From assembly GCA_030407315.1 (NCBI GenBank), contig JALQPE010000464.1, positions 1-64,000 on the forward strand: a stretch of 64,000 nucleotides of DNA, written 5' to 3'. Source of the DNA: Asparagopsis taxiformis. Lineage: Eukaryota > Rhodophyta > Florideophyceae > Bonnemaisoniales > Bonnemaisoniaceae. The notes beneath the pieces are model-generated. The model was not told the DNA's origin, ran no database searches, and was given only the letters and a program-made list of their open reading frames with translations. Numbering within the stretch: the first letter of the stretch is position 1; each line of letters starts with the position of its first letter. Positions 19,380-30,700 of the stretch are shown one piece after another. The translations under genes and the position numbers were made by a program.

Positions 19380-19560
19380 AGGGACTGTCTGCATTCTGTA
19401 ACAATGATTGCTCTCCACTTGGCAAAATATCCCTGAAAATAATACCGGGTATTATTCTTAGGTTTCGTCCAGGGATCGCCTGTAGTCGGTACGAATGATT
19501 GCCCTCCACTTGGCAAAATATTCCTCAAAATAATACCCGGTATTATTTTCCGCACTACTC
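19380..19560. repeat. Tandem array 4 (91-bp unit) with palindromic core, E1
   Basis: Two units. The 19-bp cores are at 19438-19456 and 19529-19547, preceded in both by CGTCCAGGGA and TCCACTTGGCAAAATAT. The second is followed at about 19561 by CCAGGTGG and then ATTGG. It lies between the 3' ends of the convergent 462-aa and 507-aa genes, continuing the rule that each gene end faces an array. The E2 counterpart is outside the window because E3 interrupts E2 before it. Confidence 0.9.
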
Positions 19561-19866
19561 TGCCAGGTGGAGCTACGGCATTGGATGGGACTGCACAGGC
19601 CCCGAAGGTACTAGAGGCGTGCTCAATGACAGGGTAAAACTCTTAACCGTAGTAGACATGACGCTTTCTAGTCGCAGAGTGAGCTGAAAAAAAAGAACGA
19701 TAGCTATTGTTTCCAGTACACCATGTAGTACGTAGCATGCTGCGGTGCACCTTTTCCACGCACATCCTAGACAGTTTCACATCTAAAGGTTTTTATTTCT
19801 CTTAAGTCTCTCGTAGTAGTCGGTTCCTTTCAAAGGCTATGAAACTTTACTTCTACGCCTCCATTA
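19561..19866 (-). terminator. 3' flank of the 507-aa gene
   Basis: About 300 bp between array 4 and the stop of the 507-aa gene. An AATAAA signal on the minus strand (TTTATT at about 19792-19797) lies 70 bp after the stop. Nothing else recognised. Confidence 0.5.
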
Positions 19867-21390
19867 TCAATCTTCCTCATCAAGGAAAACTTCAACGTAG
19901 CTTTCACTCCCATCTTCTTCATTTCCATGTCCGCTATCCTCCTCAAACGCGGTACTACGCTGTTCCAAGTGTTGTTCATCGAATTTTTCGTTAGTAATTG
20001 TCAGTACATCTTCACAGAGATGCCTCTTACAGATTCGGTCACTCGGCAACATCGCCTTTCCTAATTGTTTGAGCTCGTCTTGTACACTTTCTTCGAAGGT
20101 CTGACCTGATTGTACCTTGAAAATTCCTAGAATCCCGGAAGCGATTGCATAGACAAATCTGAGTGAATTGCAGGAACGTCGCAGGAAAACCATTCTACTC
20201 GTGCATTGAAGGAAAGCAATTGCAGTGTTCAGGGCTACCTCCAGGATATTGATTCTCCTTCGAATCATCCTTTTGGCCACACATCCCGATATCTCGACTT
20301 CGTACTGAATGATGACAACCATCTCTTTCCGCTCAGCGATGAATTGTATCAAGATCTCGGAATTCTTGTCATCCACAACTTTCCGTTCCTCAGGCCTTAG
20401 ATTTCCGTTGGTCACACGGGTATCGGGGATAACATCCATATCTCGAATGAGATCGTGAGTTGGAAACTCGAAAGTGATAGAGGCGTCCGTTTCCAACACT
20501 AGAGCGAACCCCAGTTCGACAAGGAATCGATGGCGCACCTGCTCTCTAGACTTGTTCAGGAAACCGAGCACCTTTGTCAGCGCAACTTTCGTAACAGCCA
20601 AAGATATTTCACGCTTGCTCAACTGTCCACCATTTCCATCTGTTTTCCTCCGCTTCCTAGCCCCTCCGTCAATGCTTCCTGCAGGCTGGTTTCGGCCATC
20701 GCCAGTGGCACCATAAAAAACTTCTTCGATTATTTTGTCCGGAATGTACTTGTTCTCCTTCCAGACGTTGAACGCATTCGAATCGCGTCCAGAGCTCGAG
20801 CCTTCCACTGTACGGCCTGTACCCGACTTTTCCTTCTGAATGTTCCGCAGGAGAGACATCACCACTTGGAATCGAAGCTCGATGTTGTTCTTCCCGGTGT
20901 TGGATTGGAACACATCCCTCTTGTCATTGCTCTGCTTCGCAAACATCATTGCAGAGAGCAACCTGCAACCACGGAGGTCGTAGATTCCTTGGTTGGTGTA
21001 AATTGTCGCCCCAGCATCAATCTTGTCGACCAGCAAAGGTACAACAGTTCCAAATACTGCACACAGAAAATTGTAAGAAAACGATAGTTCTGCTGACTGC
21101 GAGATGCGCAAACGGTCCCTGTCCTTGTCAGTCATCCCCTTCTTCGAAGTGCCCTGACTCTGCTGTAATAAACCATCACAGATGTCTTTCACACCCTGTA
21201 GTTCCGTTACAATAAACTCGACGCGACTCATCAGCTTTTCGATTTGCTGGCGTTGGGACGTTCGATCATCGTCGATTTCATCCATCCTCTCCCCAATACG
21301 ACGAACTTCCCCAGTCACTGTCCTGAATCCCTCTCGAATAATCCCTGCTAGGCAGTCATTTGGATTTTCCTCACGACGCTGAGATTCCAT
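19867..21390 (-). CDS. Unrecognised 507-aa coiled-coil protein of E1
   Basis: Intact ORF starting MESQRREE. Residues about 20-80 (VRRIGERMDEIDDD...QIEKLMSRVEFIVTEL) have heptad spacing typical of a coiled coil, so oligomerisation is likely. GARKRRKTDG at about 247-256 is a good nuclear-localisation candidate. The C-terminal 50 residues are very acidic. I recognise no enzyme or DNA-binding motif. It is the last gene before the non-transposase terminus of the element and converges on the 462-aa gene across array 4. In CACTA elements a second protein binds the subterminal repeats; this could be such a partner, but nothing in the sequence shows it. Confidence 0.7.
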   Translation of the reverse strand: MESQRREENPNDCLAGIIREGFRTVTGEVRRIGERMDEIDDDRTSQRQQIEKLMSRVEFIVTELQGVKDICDGLLQQSQGTSKKGMTDKDRDRLRISQSAELSFSYNFLCAVFGTVVPLLVDKIDAGATIYTNQGIYDLRGCRLLSAMMFAKQSNDKRDVFQSNTGKNNIELRFQVVMSLLRNIQKEKSGTGRTVEGSSSGRDSNAFNVWKENKYIPDKIIEEVFYGATGDGRNQPAGSIDGGARKRRKTDGNGGQLSKREISLAVTKVALTKVLGFLNKSREQVRHRFLVELGFALVLETDASITFEFPTHDLIRDMDVIPDTRVTNGNLRPEERKVVDDKNSEILIQFIAERKEMVVIIQYEVEISGCVAKRMIRRRINILEVALNTAIAFLQCTSRMVFLRRSCNSLRFVYAIASGILGIFKVQSGQTFEESVQDELKQLGKAMLPSDRICKRHLCEDVLTITNEKFDEQHLEQRSTAFEEDSGHGNEEDGSESYVEVFLDEED

Positions 21391-21710
21391 CTTCCGTCAA
21401 AATTCGCCTTCGCCTCTCGTTCCAATCGCAGAGTGTCACTCCAAACGCTTTTCCTGGAACTAGAATGCTAGCAATAGTAACAAATAATGCCAACTACTCT
21501 ACTCATATCCTCGGAAAACGACCGATTTTCTCCTACCTTTTTTGTAACGGTCATTTCCATGTGACCATGCATCCTCTACACTTCTCACTACTAGTAGCTT
21601 CAGAATAGTTTCCTCTCTTCTCTACTTGAACTCACATGCGAACACATTGTACAACCCTATCCTGGACAACTATTGCAACATTGAATCTCAGAAAATACCA
21701 ATCACCAATT
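21391..21710. promoter_or_regulatory. Upstream region of the 507-aa gene
   Basis: About 320 bp between the start of the 507-aa gene and the subterminal repeats. AT-rich with short pyrimidine runs; no clear TATA box or gene seen. Confidence 0.35.
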
Positions 21711-22056
21711 ACTATCAAGGCAGTACTTGCAGGCAGTACAATTCACTGCCGGAGCCAGTATATTTTACTGCCTGATTCTAATGCCAGGTCATTTGCCAGG
21801 GCAGTACTGTACGGCAGTACATTCCATTGCAGAAATCATCAAAAATCACTGCATTGCACTACTGCCCTGTGGTACCAGCAAAAATTACTAGAATTTGCTA
21901 TCGTACAGTACTGAATTCTGCTACATACCGTACTGCCAGGAAATTTTGTATTTTACTGCCTGCGGCACTAGAACTGAAAAAATTAAAATAGTAATTTTAC
22001 TGCCTCAGGCACTACATTGCTCAGGCAGTGATTTTTACTGCCTCAGGCAGTAAATT
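21711..22056. repeat. Subterminal repeats of E1 (GGCAGT / ACTGCC)
   Basis: Dispersed copies of GGCAGTA and its complement TACTGCC in both orientations, often paired as ACTGCCTCAGGCAGT or GGCAGTACTGTACGGCAGTA. They occur every 10-30 bases next to the terminus. This is the arrangement of transposase-binding subterminal repeats in CACTA elements. The same motif crowds the E2 end at 47270-48430. Confidence 0.85.
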
Positions 22057-22088
22057 TACTACATTTTTCAATCTCAAACTCGGTAGTG
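22057..22088 (-). repeat. Terminal inverted repeat of E1 (507-gene end)
   Basis: Read inward from 22088: CACTACCGAGTTTGAGATTG. It matches the E2 end (CACTACTGTGTCTGAAATCG) and, more weakly, the E3 end (CACTACGGTGTTGAAAAGGG). The E3 transposase reading frame breaks exactly at this boundary. Confidence 0.85.
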
Positions 22089-23030
22089 CTTTTTCCCATC
22101 GCTGTCAATGGGAACAACTGCTGTGCGAACGAATGGGTCGCTCAAAACACCCCTCCTGCACTTTGCAATGAACGAATCTTCAATGCTGCACTCTGCGGTT
22201 GATTTTTCTCCTTCCGAGCTTCGATTGTTCGCATCACTGCGGAATGCTTCAAAGATTGGTCGAGTCTGGACATCTTTCAGAGCCCATGTGCTTGGGAGTA
22301 CAATACGAACTTTCGCCATTCCTCCACAATTGTCTCTGTCATCTGTTGTTCCACGGGTTCCTACTGCACCTCGATGCTGTGCAGCTCTTGCTCCGCTCTT
22401 TCGAAGGTCTATCGGAAACTCGATGTCACAGCTCTTTGCATAGCAGTGTTTCCTCAAGAATGGTAGTATCTTCTGTCGCATCACAGAGTCCGACGGGACG
22501 TGCTCACTTGGATCTCTGCGGAAATTCATTCCGAACAGGGTACCTTCATAGTGGGCTCTTGTCATTCTTTGAGTTCCACTCAGCTGAAGAGCCCCATACA
22601 TCGCAGGCCATTGTAGTAATGCCTTGAAATCACCACATGCTTCATCCCCAGCATTTCGGTCTATCGGGCCTCCAGTTGAAATGGAATCAGAACCTCGTCC
22701 GGTTGCTTCTTCCGATTCCATTAGCGTGTTCGATGCTACGTACATGTCACTTTCAGCTTCATCGTTGTTGCTGTACACATCAATACAACCTTCTATTGTG
22801 TCACCCATAGGGATTGGGGACTCCAATAGGTCATCTGTGGTACACTCACGTCGTAGCTCATTACCTCTCGGGATTTCTTTGTTCATGCAGGCTGCATCAC
22901 TGCTGCGGATTTCTCCCTGCAGTTTCCCAGTAAGCTGTTTACTGGGACTGGCCACATTGAGTGAATCGAATCTCGCCTTTGTCCTACGACTTGTGGTTTT
23001 CTTTCGAATAGGAGTCCGTCTCGGAGCCAT
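22089..23030 (-). pseudogene. E3 transposase, N-terminal fragment interrupted by E1
   Basis: Starts MAPRRTPIRKK and matches the first ~295 residues of the 1233-aa E2 transposase: a basic N-terminus, then LLxWP...LSGTxRM...YEG, PSDSxMRxxILPF, VLPSTWAxxDxQTxPI and ENSFIxKCRxxVLxDPF-type blocks. After the Lys-Lys codons the frame enters the E1 terminus, which supplies His-Tyr-Arg-Val and a stop at 22074. The DDE catalytic part is absent from the window, so this copy cannot make transposase. Confidence 0.88.
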
Positions 23031-24833
23031 CTTGATGCTTTTGTTCTTTTCTTCTTCGCTCAGTTTTGTTGCATAGAATACAACTCTAAACTTCTATGAC
23101 ATGACTACTATCTCAATACAGTAGTACTACTTTTAACCGTTACGAAACCTTTCCAGGCTTTCATTCGATCCAATGAACTGGTTCACCACAATGCTTTGCC
23201 CTATGCTCATTGCTTTATGCACATTGATTGCTATTTCATCCGGACTCAACATCGTTTTGCTATCTTGTATCGCATCCCCTAACCACAAACCCAGCCAAGA
23301 TGTATCCATTTCCGGAAAACGGCCGTTTATTTCGCAGTGATGCTCTAGGCACTAATACTGAATCTGATTTTCTCATAAACGTACTTCCTACTCGTATACT
23401 CTACCATTTTCGGCCCTATTTACAAGTTGAAAGCACAATCTCTCGTTGAATCGTACTCGGTGTGATATCTTAAATTAGCATAAATTTATATATTGCAATG
23501 CAGATTCACTGCTCGCTTGCAGCATGAAAATTATAAAATTTCTCCCACACTGCTGTTTCCTAGCCGCCCACATCCACGTGGCCCGCTTTGACTGCCTGCC
23601 AAGTGTGCTCAGAGCATGCAATGACGTCATCGATATATACCGTCCAAATCATCACTGGAAGCGCGGACTCCTCGTCCAGGAAAGTGCGCCATTTTTCCTA
23701 CTCCTCGCCTCCCCCTTTCCAGTAGGCCCCATATGCTAGTGTTTTTCCTATATTTCTGTAGTGATGACGTCATTATAGACTAGAGAAGGCGGTAGAAGAT
23801 ACAATAATTTTGCGCCTGTTCTGCCAGGTCATGTGCTTCAAAGCGTAATTCGCACCCTAGGTATCGTTTTTCTGGGCCACCCATCGCACCGCTCCGTTTC
23901 AAATTCATCACTCTATTGTTCTCCTACACGTCATTTCCGCCCGCAGAGTGCTACTTAAACAACAGATTCTGGAGATCCCTGTTTCCATCTTCATATCCGT
24001 CGGAAACAAAGCAACAACTCCGGCTGTGGAAGCAGTACAGATCATCTATACTGCTTCCAAAGCGTAAGTTGTAGATCATCAATACTGCTTCCAGAGCTGA
24101 AGTTGTTGCTTTGTCTCCGACAGATATGAACCATGATGGTACGTTTCCACAACTCACGCCACTAACCCAGTTTTCTATTCGTTTTCTCTTTCTCAGGTTT
24201 CCAGTCGGTGAGTGTTCCACTTCTACTTTCATTTATCTTTCTCTCTTACCACTTCTCCACTAATTTTCTTTTCTGCCTGTGAGTACATATCTCAATTTGG
24301 GATGCAATGGTATTTGTTAAGGTACGTTAGTCTCCTAATCACCATCAATTTCCCTCTCCAATTCAACGTCACTAACTTGTTTCCTTTCTATACATCATTT
24401 TTCTTCTTCTCTTCATTTCCTAGCTTATTCATGCAGCTCAATCAGTTGATAGATTTCTAGACTTTTCTAGTAGTTTTAGTTTTACTCGTCGGAATAGTAT
24501 TAGTTGTAGTAGCATTTTTAACATAGGGATTGTTTATTCTCAATGTAGCCTGCGCAAATAAACAAATCCAGAGTGAAGCTTCCCATATCGCACCCTCTTA
24601 GATTGCTACCTATCCTACCGCGTATACCTCTCGCTAGCTCATAGTCACTACGAAATAAAAATTCCTAGCCGTACTATTCTGTCCATTCCCATATGAATAC
24701 CGTCCATGCCCCATCCTCATAGCGCTAGAACTGCCTTCCTCTACCCCAGAAAGATGCCCACGACAGCGTGACGCTCCATCTCATCCACCACTCCCAGACA
24801 CCGAATTTTACTATATCAGGACACTACTTTTAC
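23031..24833 (+). promoter_or_regulatory. E3 upstream region: hairpin and possible short spliced gene
   Basis: AT-rich. A large inverted repeat spans 23994-24127, with outer arms of 26 bp (ATATCCGTCGG...CAACAAC and GTTGTTGC...AGATAT) and inner arms GGAAGCAGTA/TACTGCTTCC. Upstream is TACTTAAAC (23952-23960). At 24126 a 13-nt ATG exon is followed by GTACGT, and TTTCTCTTTCTCAG ends at 24196. E2 has a 13-nt ATG exon followed by GTAAGG at the matching place (46521). A small spliced gene divergent from the transposase is possible but not shown. Confidence 0.4.
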
Positions 24834-25275
24834 TGTCTCCAGGTGCTGCCCAGGGCAGCACGAAATACTGTCTACAGGTGCTGCCCAGGGCAGCACAAAG
24901 TACTGTCTACAGGTGCTGCCCAGGGCAGCACAAAGTACTGTCTACAGGTGCTGCCCAGGGCAGCACAAAGTACTGTCTACAGGTACTGCCCAGGGCAGCA
25001 CGAAATACTGTCTACAGGTGCTGCCCAGGGCAGCACGAAATACTGTCTACAGGTGCTGCCCAGGGCAGCACGAAATACTGTCTACAGGTACTGCCCAGGG
25101 CAGCACAAAGTACTGTCTACAGGTACTGCCCAGGGCAGCACAAAGTACTGTCTACAGGTACTGCCCAGGACAGTGAAAATCACTGTCTCCAGGTACTGCC
25201 CAGGACAGTGAAAATCACTGTCTCCAGGTACTGCCCAGGACAGTGAAAATCACTGTCTCCAGGTACTGCCCAGGA
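24834..25275. repeat. 35-bp tandem repeat in the E3 subterminal region
   Basis: About 12-13 head-to-tail copies of a 35-bp unit containing CTGTCTACAGG and the palindrome GTGCTGCCC-A-GGGCAGCAC. The last four copies change to GTACTGCCCAGGACAGTG. ORFs running through it are artefacts of the repeat. Confidence 0.95.
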
Positions 25276-25620
25276 CAGTGCACCGTGTTGGTTCCATCTA
25301 TTGTCCCAGGCAGCGTATTTCACTATCCGGCCATGTTGCCTTGGCCAATACAAAACACTATCCGCCAACACTGCCCAGTACAGTAAATTACATCATATCC
25401 AACTATTGAATAAATCATTAATTTTTACTGTCTCCATTCACTGCCTCAGACAGTACTGTGAGACAGTGTTTTTTACTGTCTGCAGACAGTGTTCCGTACT
25501 GTCTGCCAGACAGTGCAAATCACTGTCTCCAAGTGTGGCATTAATTTTCATTTGCCGCATAGTGATTTTTACTGTCTCAGACAGTAAAAATCACTGTCTC
25601 GCAGTACTGTCTGAGGCCCC
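25276..25620. repeat. Dispersed subterminal repeats of E3 (ACTGTC / GACAGT)
   Basis: Copies of ACTGTCT and AGACAGT in both orientations, including ACTGTCTCAGACAGT near 25570, up to the terminus. E3 uses ACTGTC where E1 and E2 use ACTGCC, fitting a diverged transposase. Confidence 0.85.
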
Positions 25621-25637
25621 TTTTCAACACCGTAGTG
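25610..25637 (-). repeat. Terminal inverted repeat of E3
   Basis: Read inward from 25637: CACTACGGTGTTGAAAAGGG, followed by GCCTCAG and subterminal repeats. The E2 coding sequence resumes at 25638. Confidence 0.9.
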
Positions 25638-26973
25638 TATTCTGTCCAACGATAACGTCATGTCCAATTGTGTCTAGCTCGCTGCAGATGGTGTGTCCAC
25701 TGAAAATGCATGCTGGGAGGTTCAAGTATGCAGTTCCCAACACAACATTCTTGAGAACGCGCTCGAAGGTTCCATATGGACGAGGGCCTTGAACAGGTTT
25801 CCAGGTCAGTGAGAACGAGTTGGCCAGTTTGAAATTTTTGCTGTCCGGCAGCTCAAAGTTGTCCTGCATTTCTCGACTTGAGAGGAAGCGAGCTTCCAAA
25901 GGATACGAATAGCTGCAATTGACATAGTCGTATTCATCAGATTCTCGAGTAAGAACGACAGTACTACTCATGTTTTCATATCTCCTGTATAAAGAGGAAC
26001 CAACAAGAACAGCCTTTGTAGATGGAATAAAATCTTCTGAAGCACTGTCTGCTAGAGTTCCCAAAACTCTAATGACAGAAGACCCAGAATCGTGTCGTGT
26101 TTTCTTCCACTTGAGGATAGTAGAGTTCGTGCATGTAGACATGGAAGGAGCTAAAGTATTGCAGAGGTCATAGTATGTTCCAAAGTGGATCGATAGCTCT
26201 TTATTTCTCCCAGTTGAAATTCGAACCGCCTCGACGCTCGGCAGGAAAATTGTGTTTGGGTTGTTCTTCTCTTCGCATAGCCTGGAAAGTTGTAAAAACT
26301 GTTCAAGCGAGCAATCTGCTCTTGCCGTCACATAGTCTTGCACCAAGGAGCTCACTTCCCGGCCTGTTTCAGACTTCGTGATTTTGGAGGACAGGGGTTT
26401 GTCCAGTTTTAAGCCAACTCTCTGGAACAGGTAGTCGCACACAATGTTTCCGAAGATGGGTCCAGTAGCGCTTGACGAACCGCGACAGTTGAAAATCTGC
26501 CTTTCGAGGTAGGATACCTTTTGAAACAGCTTGGATATGTCCTCATTGATGTTAGGACCAGGAGGACTCTCATCGCAAACTAAGCGCGGCTCGGACTTAG
26601 ATCGACTCAACATGTTTTCTTTGCAGTCTTTTTTATGGAAACTGTCTTCACCCGCCGACGAGATCGTCTGCTCTAGTGCTAGTTGCTCTCCAAACCTCCA
26701 ACGTAGCATGTTTCCAGAGTCAATGTCCAGCAGCGAATTGTTCTTGAATAATTTTGCTGTAGAGACTGACTGGTCGAAACCGTGTTCAGATTGATATTGC
26801 AGCGTAACAAACAAGTTTCCAGTCAAACGATGTTCTCCGGACGCGTCCGGCTTGGCAGTACTCAAAACTTTGGCGCCCCACCAAACCTTTTTCTGTTTCC
26901 TTCCTCTCGTTCGTAAACTCCATTCTACTTCAATGACTGATCCTTCGGAGACAAACTCTGTTGGGTCTTGCAT
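25638..26973 (-). pseudogene. 462-aa-type protein, E2 copy truncated by E3
   Basis: Same protein as at 17873-19261, without the last ~18 residues. The frame runs into the E3 terminus and stops after four foreign residues (TLRC). Only a short tail is missing, so the product might still be stable. Transcription would, however, run into E3 and lose the normal 3' flank and array 4. Confidence 0.85.
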
Positions 26974-27703
26974 AATGGGTATTCCCAGGAAAAGAATGGA
27001 AGAGGTATCGACTGAGGAAACAGGAAAGATGACGAAACTGTACAGCTTGTATCCGTGTGGAATGATAGAGAGAAAATTGGTAGGTTACTATTTTATACTT
27101 GCATAACTCGTAACGGTTATAAATTACTAACACCTGTCCCAAGCGACATGGGAGACCAACATCGTGATGATCATCTCTCTTGAACATTCATCACCATATA
27201 TAAAAGATCTTATTCCGAGCTGCTCGAAGCCATTACCAGTAGATTGGGTGTATTTTTCGCTGTGGCAATATAACGGAACCTAGACGTGTATGTATAAACA
27301 GACGCAGGGATCGAGAATGATGCAGTGAAATCAATGTGTATATTTATATACTGGTTGTAAGAACGAGTCTACAAGTTCGAACAGAAGATGAAGTCCTCTC
27401 AAGAGATTGGTTTTGAAATCTCCGATGGCAGATTTCAAACTCAATCTCTCGAGGGGACTTCAAATTCAAAACAAAAATGGAAATGTCCGTTGGCGAAATA
27501 ATTGTATTGAAAGGCCGCCGAAGAACCTAATTATTCCTCATTACGTACCCTACCTAGCCAAAGTATACCTGAAAATATTCAGGTTAACTCTTTAACTGTG
27601 CATTTAAGGTTTATCAAGATTGTTGCCGAAGGTTTTTAACGCCAGGTAGGAGAGAAGATTGTTTTCTGCTGGTGGCTGATTGAGGTGAAGAATCTATTTC
27701 TCG
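26974..27703. promoter_or_regulatory. Divergent promoter region with a 72-bp inverted repeat, E2
   Basis: Inverted copy of 17142-17872. The hairpin is at 27390-27461. It differs from E1 by small indels, including TATATAAAAGATC here (about 27195) where E1 reads the complement of GATCTTTATTATATGG. This could change a TATA element. Confidence 0.6.
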
Positions 27704-30700
27704 ATGGCCTCTGAGAAGAGAAATCCAGCGAGCACCTCTGGGCGTCCCCTTCATGGTGAGCGGCGCAATGGGCTATTGCACATCGACCCATTCAAGATCA
27801 AAAGATATGTCGAGATTCGAGAAATCGACTACAGGCACGTCGATGTTATTGCCGAGAGCATTCAGGTTTACGGCTACAATGACAACAACCCAATTACCGG
27901 TCGGATCATTGACGGTGATGTACAGGTGCTGGATGGTGCGCATCGTTCGAAAGCTGTAATCAAGCTCATAGAGAACGGTGAGCTTCCGCGTGATTTCACT
28001 GTTCCTATGATTGAAGAAGAAGTCGACATATCTCCGATTACAAGTGCTGCTTTCCTTCTAGATAGTGTGAAAGCATCAAACGCGAACGATATGGCATCCA
28101 GGCAGAAGAGGATGACTTTCATTGAGTACCTGAATCTTACTTTGGATCTTAGAGATGGGTACTGGGAGCGAAACGCAGGTGAAAAACAAGGGAGCTCAAG
28201 CATGGTTACAATTCGCGACGTGAATATGCCATCCATTAGGCGATGGCTCGCCGTGGGATCTCAGCGCGAAGATTTGGCAGAAACTGTGCTGAGGCAGCCA
28301 CAGTACGAGAGTTGCTTGTCAATTCTTCGTGTGCTTCGCCCCTACAGTCGCATAGAAGAACCCAATCCCAAAATGGTTCGCTGTCTGTGGCAGTTGTTCT
28401 GTATTGTATGGGGAAGGCCGGTGGAAGTTCAGAACAATTTTGCGATGAAGGAGTTTCCCACATCTCTCGAGAAAAGAGCATCAGTCGGCGAGCAGTTGTT
28501 TGGGATGTCTACAAGTGGTGAAATTGCTTCTCCATTGTGTCGCGAAGTCCTCACCTGTGAGTATTTTCGTTCTGGAAGAAGTGCACAGGGTAGAACATTA
28601 ACAGAAGAAGACAAAGTATTTGGAAGGCTGATGTTTATGATTTCATTTGTGCACATTGCCCTCACTAGACGCAGAAATGCACCCATTCGCCGGGGTAGGA
28701 AGCGTCGTAGAACTGGGAGGGATACAGAGACTTCTACATTCGCCCCTTTCCAGCGCACAAGAGCAAACGGAGAGTCTGTGGGTGTCGTTTTGGAAAGGGT
28801 CATGTCTGCCTGGGATACAACAGCGATGATTCTGGGCTTCGAAAGCGCCTACATGATGTGTCGCCCATACATGGTTTTCGACTCTGAGAAATTCCAATTC
28901 ATCTGTCTTGCTAATCGTACTGACGGGTGGGCACATCCTGACCACTACTCAGATCTTCTGCTTCCGTCCCCGGTAGTGAAACTCCGCGAGAATGCAGGTT
29001 ATCCAGGCACTTTGGATATCTCTGTTGATGCAAGGTTGAGGTCTTTGACAGAAGCCGTACTAGTGTCTGTGTATGACTGTATGATAGGCATTGATGTATT
29101 CGGATCAAGTACGAACCAGATGGAAGGGCTGCGCACTAAATTTTTCCATCAGCCTGACCGGTTCGGATTGAACGCCTTCATCGAAGCAAGAATAGAACAA
29201 TCCATCGCATTGGATGGTCACGAAAGACTCAAGGTATGGAAGAACTGGAACCGTGAAATGCGTGTGAAGCCAGTTGATGTCTGCGACTTGAAAATTCTCT
29301 ACGAGACTGAACAGCGCAACGCAGCATCCAGATCTCTTTCTCGAGAAAGAGATCGTCTTGAGTCGAATGAATCAATGCAGCACAGCACTCGCCGTTTAGG
29401 TACAGGTGGAAGGAAACCTACCAATGACTCTGGATCCCAGTATACATCCAGCATGGATGGGAGGGCTTCGTCCGCAGTGGACACGGTTATGCAAGATGTT
29501 GCGGAGGATACACCGTCAGCGGAGGCAGTGGGTGAGGAAGAGGGGGTACCGGATCATATTGTGCAATTGAAAAAGGTCATGAAGAGATTTTGCGTGGCTT
29601 ACAACTGTACAGCCTCGAGGTTAGTGCACCGGGTTAACACTGATTCCATTGGCATGCTTTCAGGGAATACTATTGATGGACAAGCACAACTTGTGCTCAC
29701 CGATCCACCCTTCAACACGCGGAGGGAGAAAGGCAAGACCAATTCAGACTATGATGACATCAATAGCGCACAAATGTTTCGTACTGGAAAGGACATTTCT
29801 CGAATGCTGCGCCCTGGAGGACATGCCCTGATATTTTCCAGTATCAAACAGTTGGTTGGGTGGGGAGAAGCTCTTCAAAATGCAGAAAGCGGGGAACAAT
29901 CCATGCGTACAGACGATGTTCCTCTCATTCTAAGCCGTCGTCCCTACGTATTCATCCAAAACCCAATGAACAAATCGTGTTCATTACACAACATTCACGA
30001 GTTTGTTGTGCACAGTTTCAAACGTGGGATGGGAGCTGCCGCGTTTGAAATGGTTGATTATTCTTTGCATAACCGTGACCTTTCACGACATCCAGGGTAC
30101 GTGAACGCAATCGACAACTGCCCAAAGCTCGGACCTGGTGAGTCATTGAACTTCGAAGACAAAAGGCTACGTGCGGAGCAGAAGCCTCTGTCCATACTTC
30201 GAGAGCTTATTTCAAGGTTTTCAAAGCCAGGAGACATTGTGGTAGATCTATTCTCCGGAACGTATTCTACTGCAATAGCTTGCATGACAATGAGAGATGG
30301 TCTGTATCGCAAGTTTATTGGATGTGAAAAAGACGCCACATGCCATGGATCAGCTCAGCCGTTGTTGCTGGATTGCTTTGTTAGGCAAGGTCGAGATGGA
30401 GTTTTTGGGGAGGCAACCAAAAATGACATATCGAGTATTCTCGCTAACAAAGAATGGAATTACTCGATAAGGAGCAATGTAGGAAGTGAAAGACTTCGAC
30501 ATCGAAGTGATGCGCCTGATGGATTCCCGTCGGTATCTTCACTACCACTGCATATGTTGCGATTTGTCTCCTCTGTTGCGCGGGATCAAAGCATGCTCCG
30601 AAGACTTGCCGAAGTCCCAATGAATGAATGGGGCGTAGAAGATTTAGGCAAGGTTTTCTCCGTTGACCCTGAGATGATGCTTGCAGTAGATGCCTCCTTT

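Larger units (their letters stand above)
6027..22088 (+). mobile_element. Giant CACTA-type element E1 (transposase end missing)
   Basis: Contains, left to right, a truncated ParB/oxygenase-like gene (+), a second one (+), the ParB-methyltransferase-SET gene (-), a 462-aa gene (+) and a 507-aa gene (-), then GGCAGT/ACTGCC subterminal repeats and a terminus. Read inward from 22088 the end is CACTACCGAGTTTGAGATTG, matching the other termini at 25637 and 48449. E1 sits inside the E3 transposase gene; the next three bases, CTT (22089-22091), are the candidate target duplication. The left end and transposase are lost or displaced at the gypsy A junction. Positions 6027-19208 are nearly identical, inverted, to 25638-38840. 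Confidence 0.85.
22089..25637 (-). mobile_element. CACTA-type element E3, transposase 5' end only
   Basis: Comprises the first ~310 codons of a transposase (-), an AT-rich upstream region, tandem and dispersed subterminal repeats, and a terminus at 25637 (CACTACGGTGTTGAAAAGGG read inward). It has the same layout as the E2 end (45840-48449), but the proteins are clearly divergent, so it is a different family. It is inserted in the E2 462-aa-type gene: the next three bases, TAT (25638-25640), correspond to ATA at 19206-19208 in the uninterrupted E1 gene. The remainder should lie beyond E1, outside the window. Confidence 0.85.

Noticed and set aside
24768..25246. Repetitive ORFs over the 35-bp repeat of E3
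   Set aside because: Repeat artefact: the same peptide is read in three frames as the 35-bp unit shifts frame.
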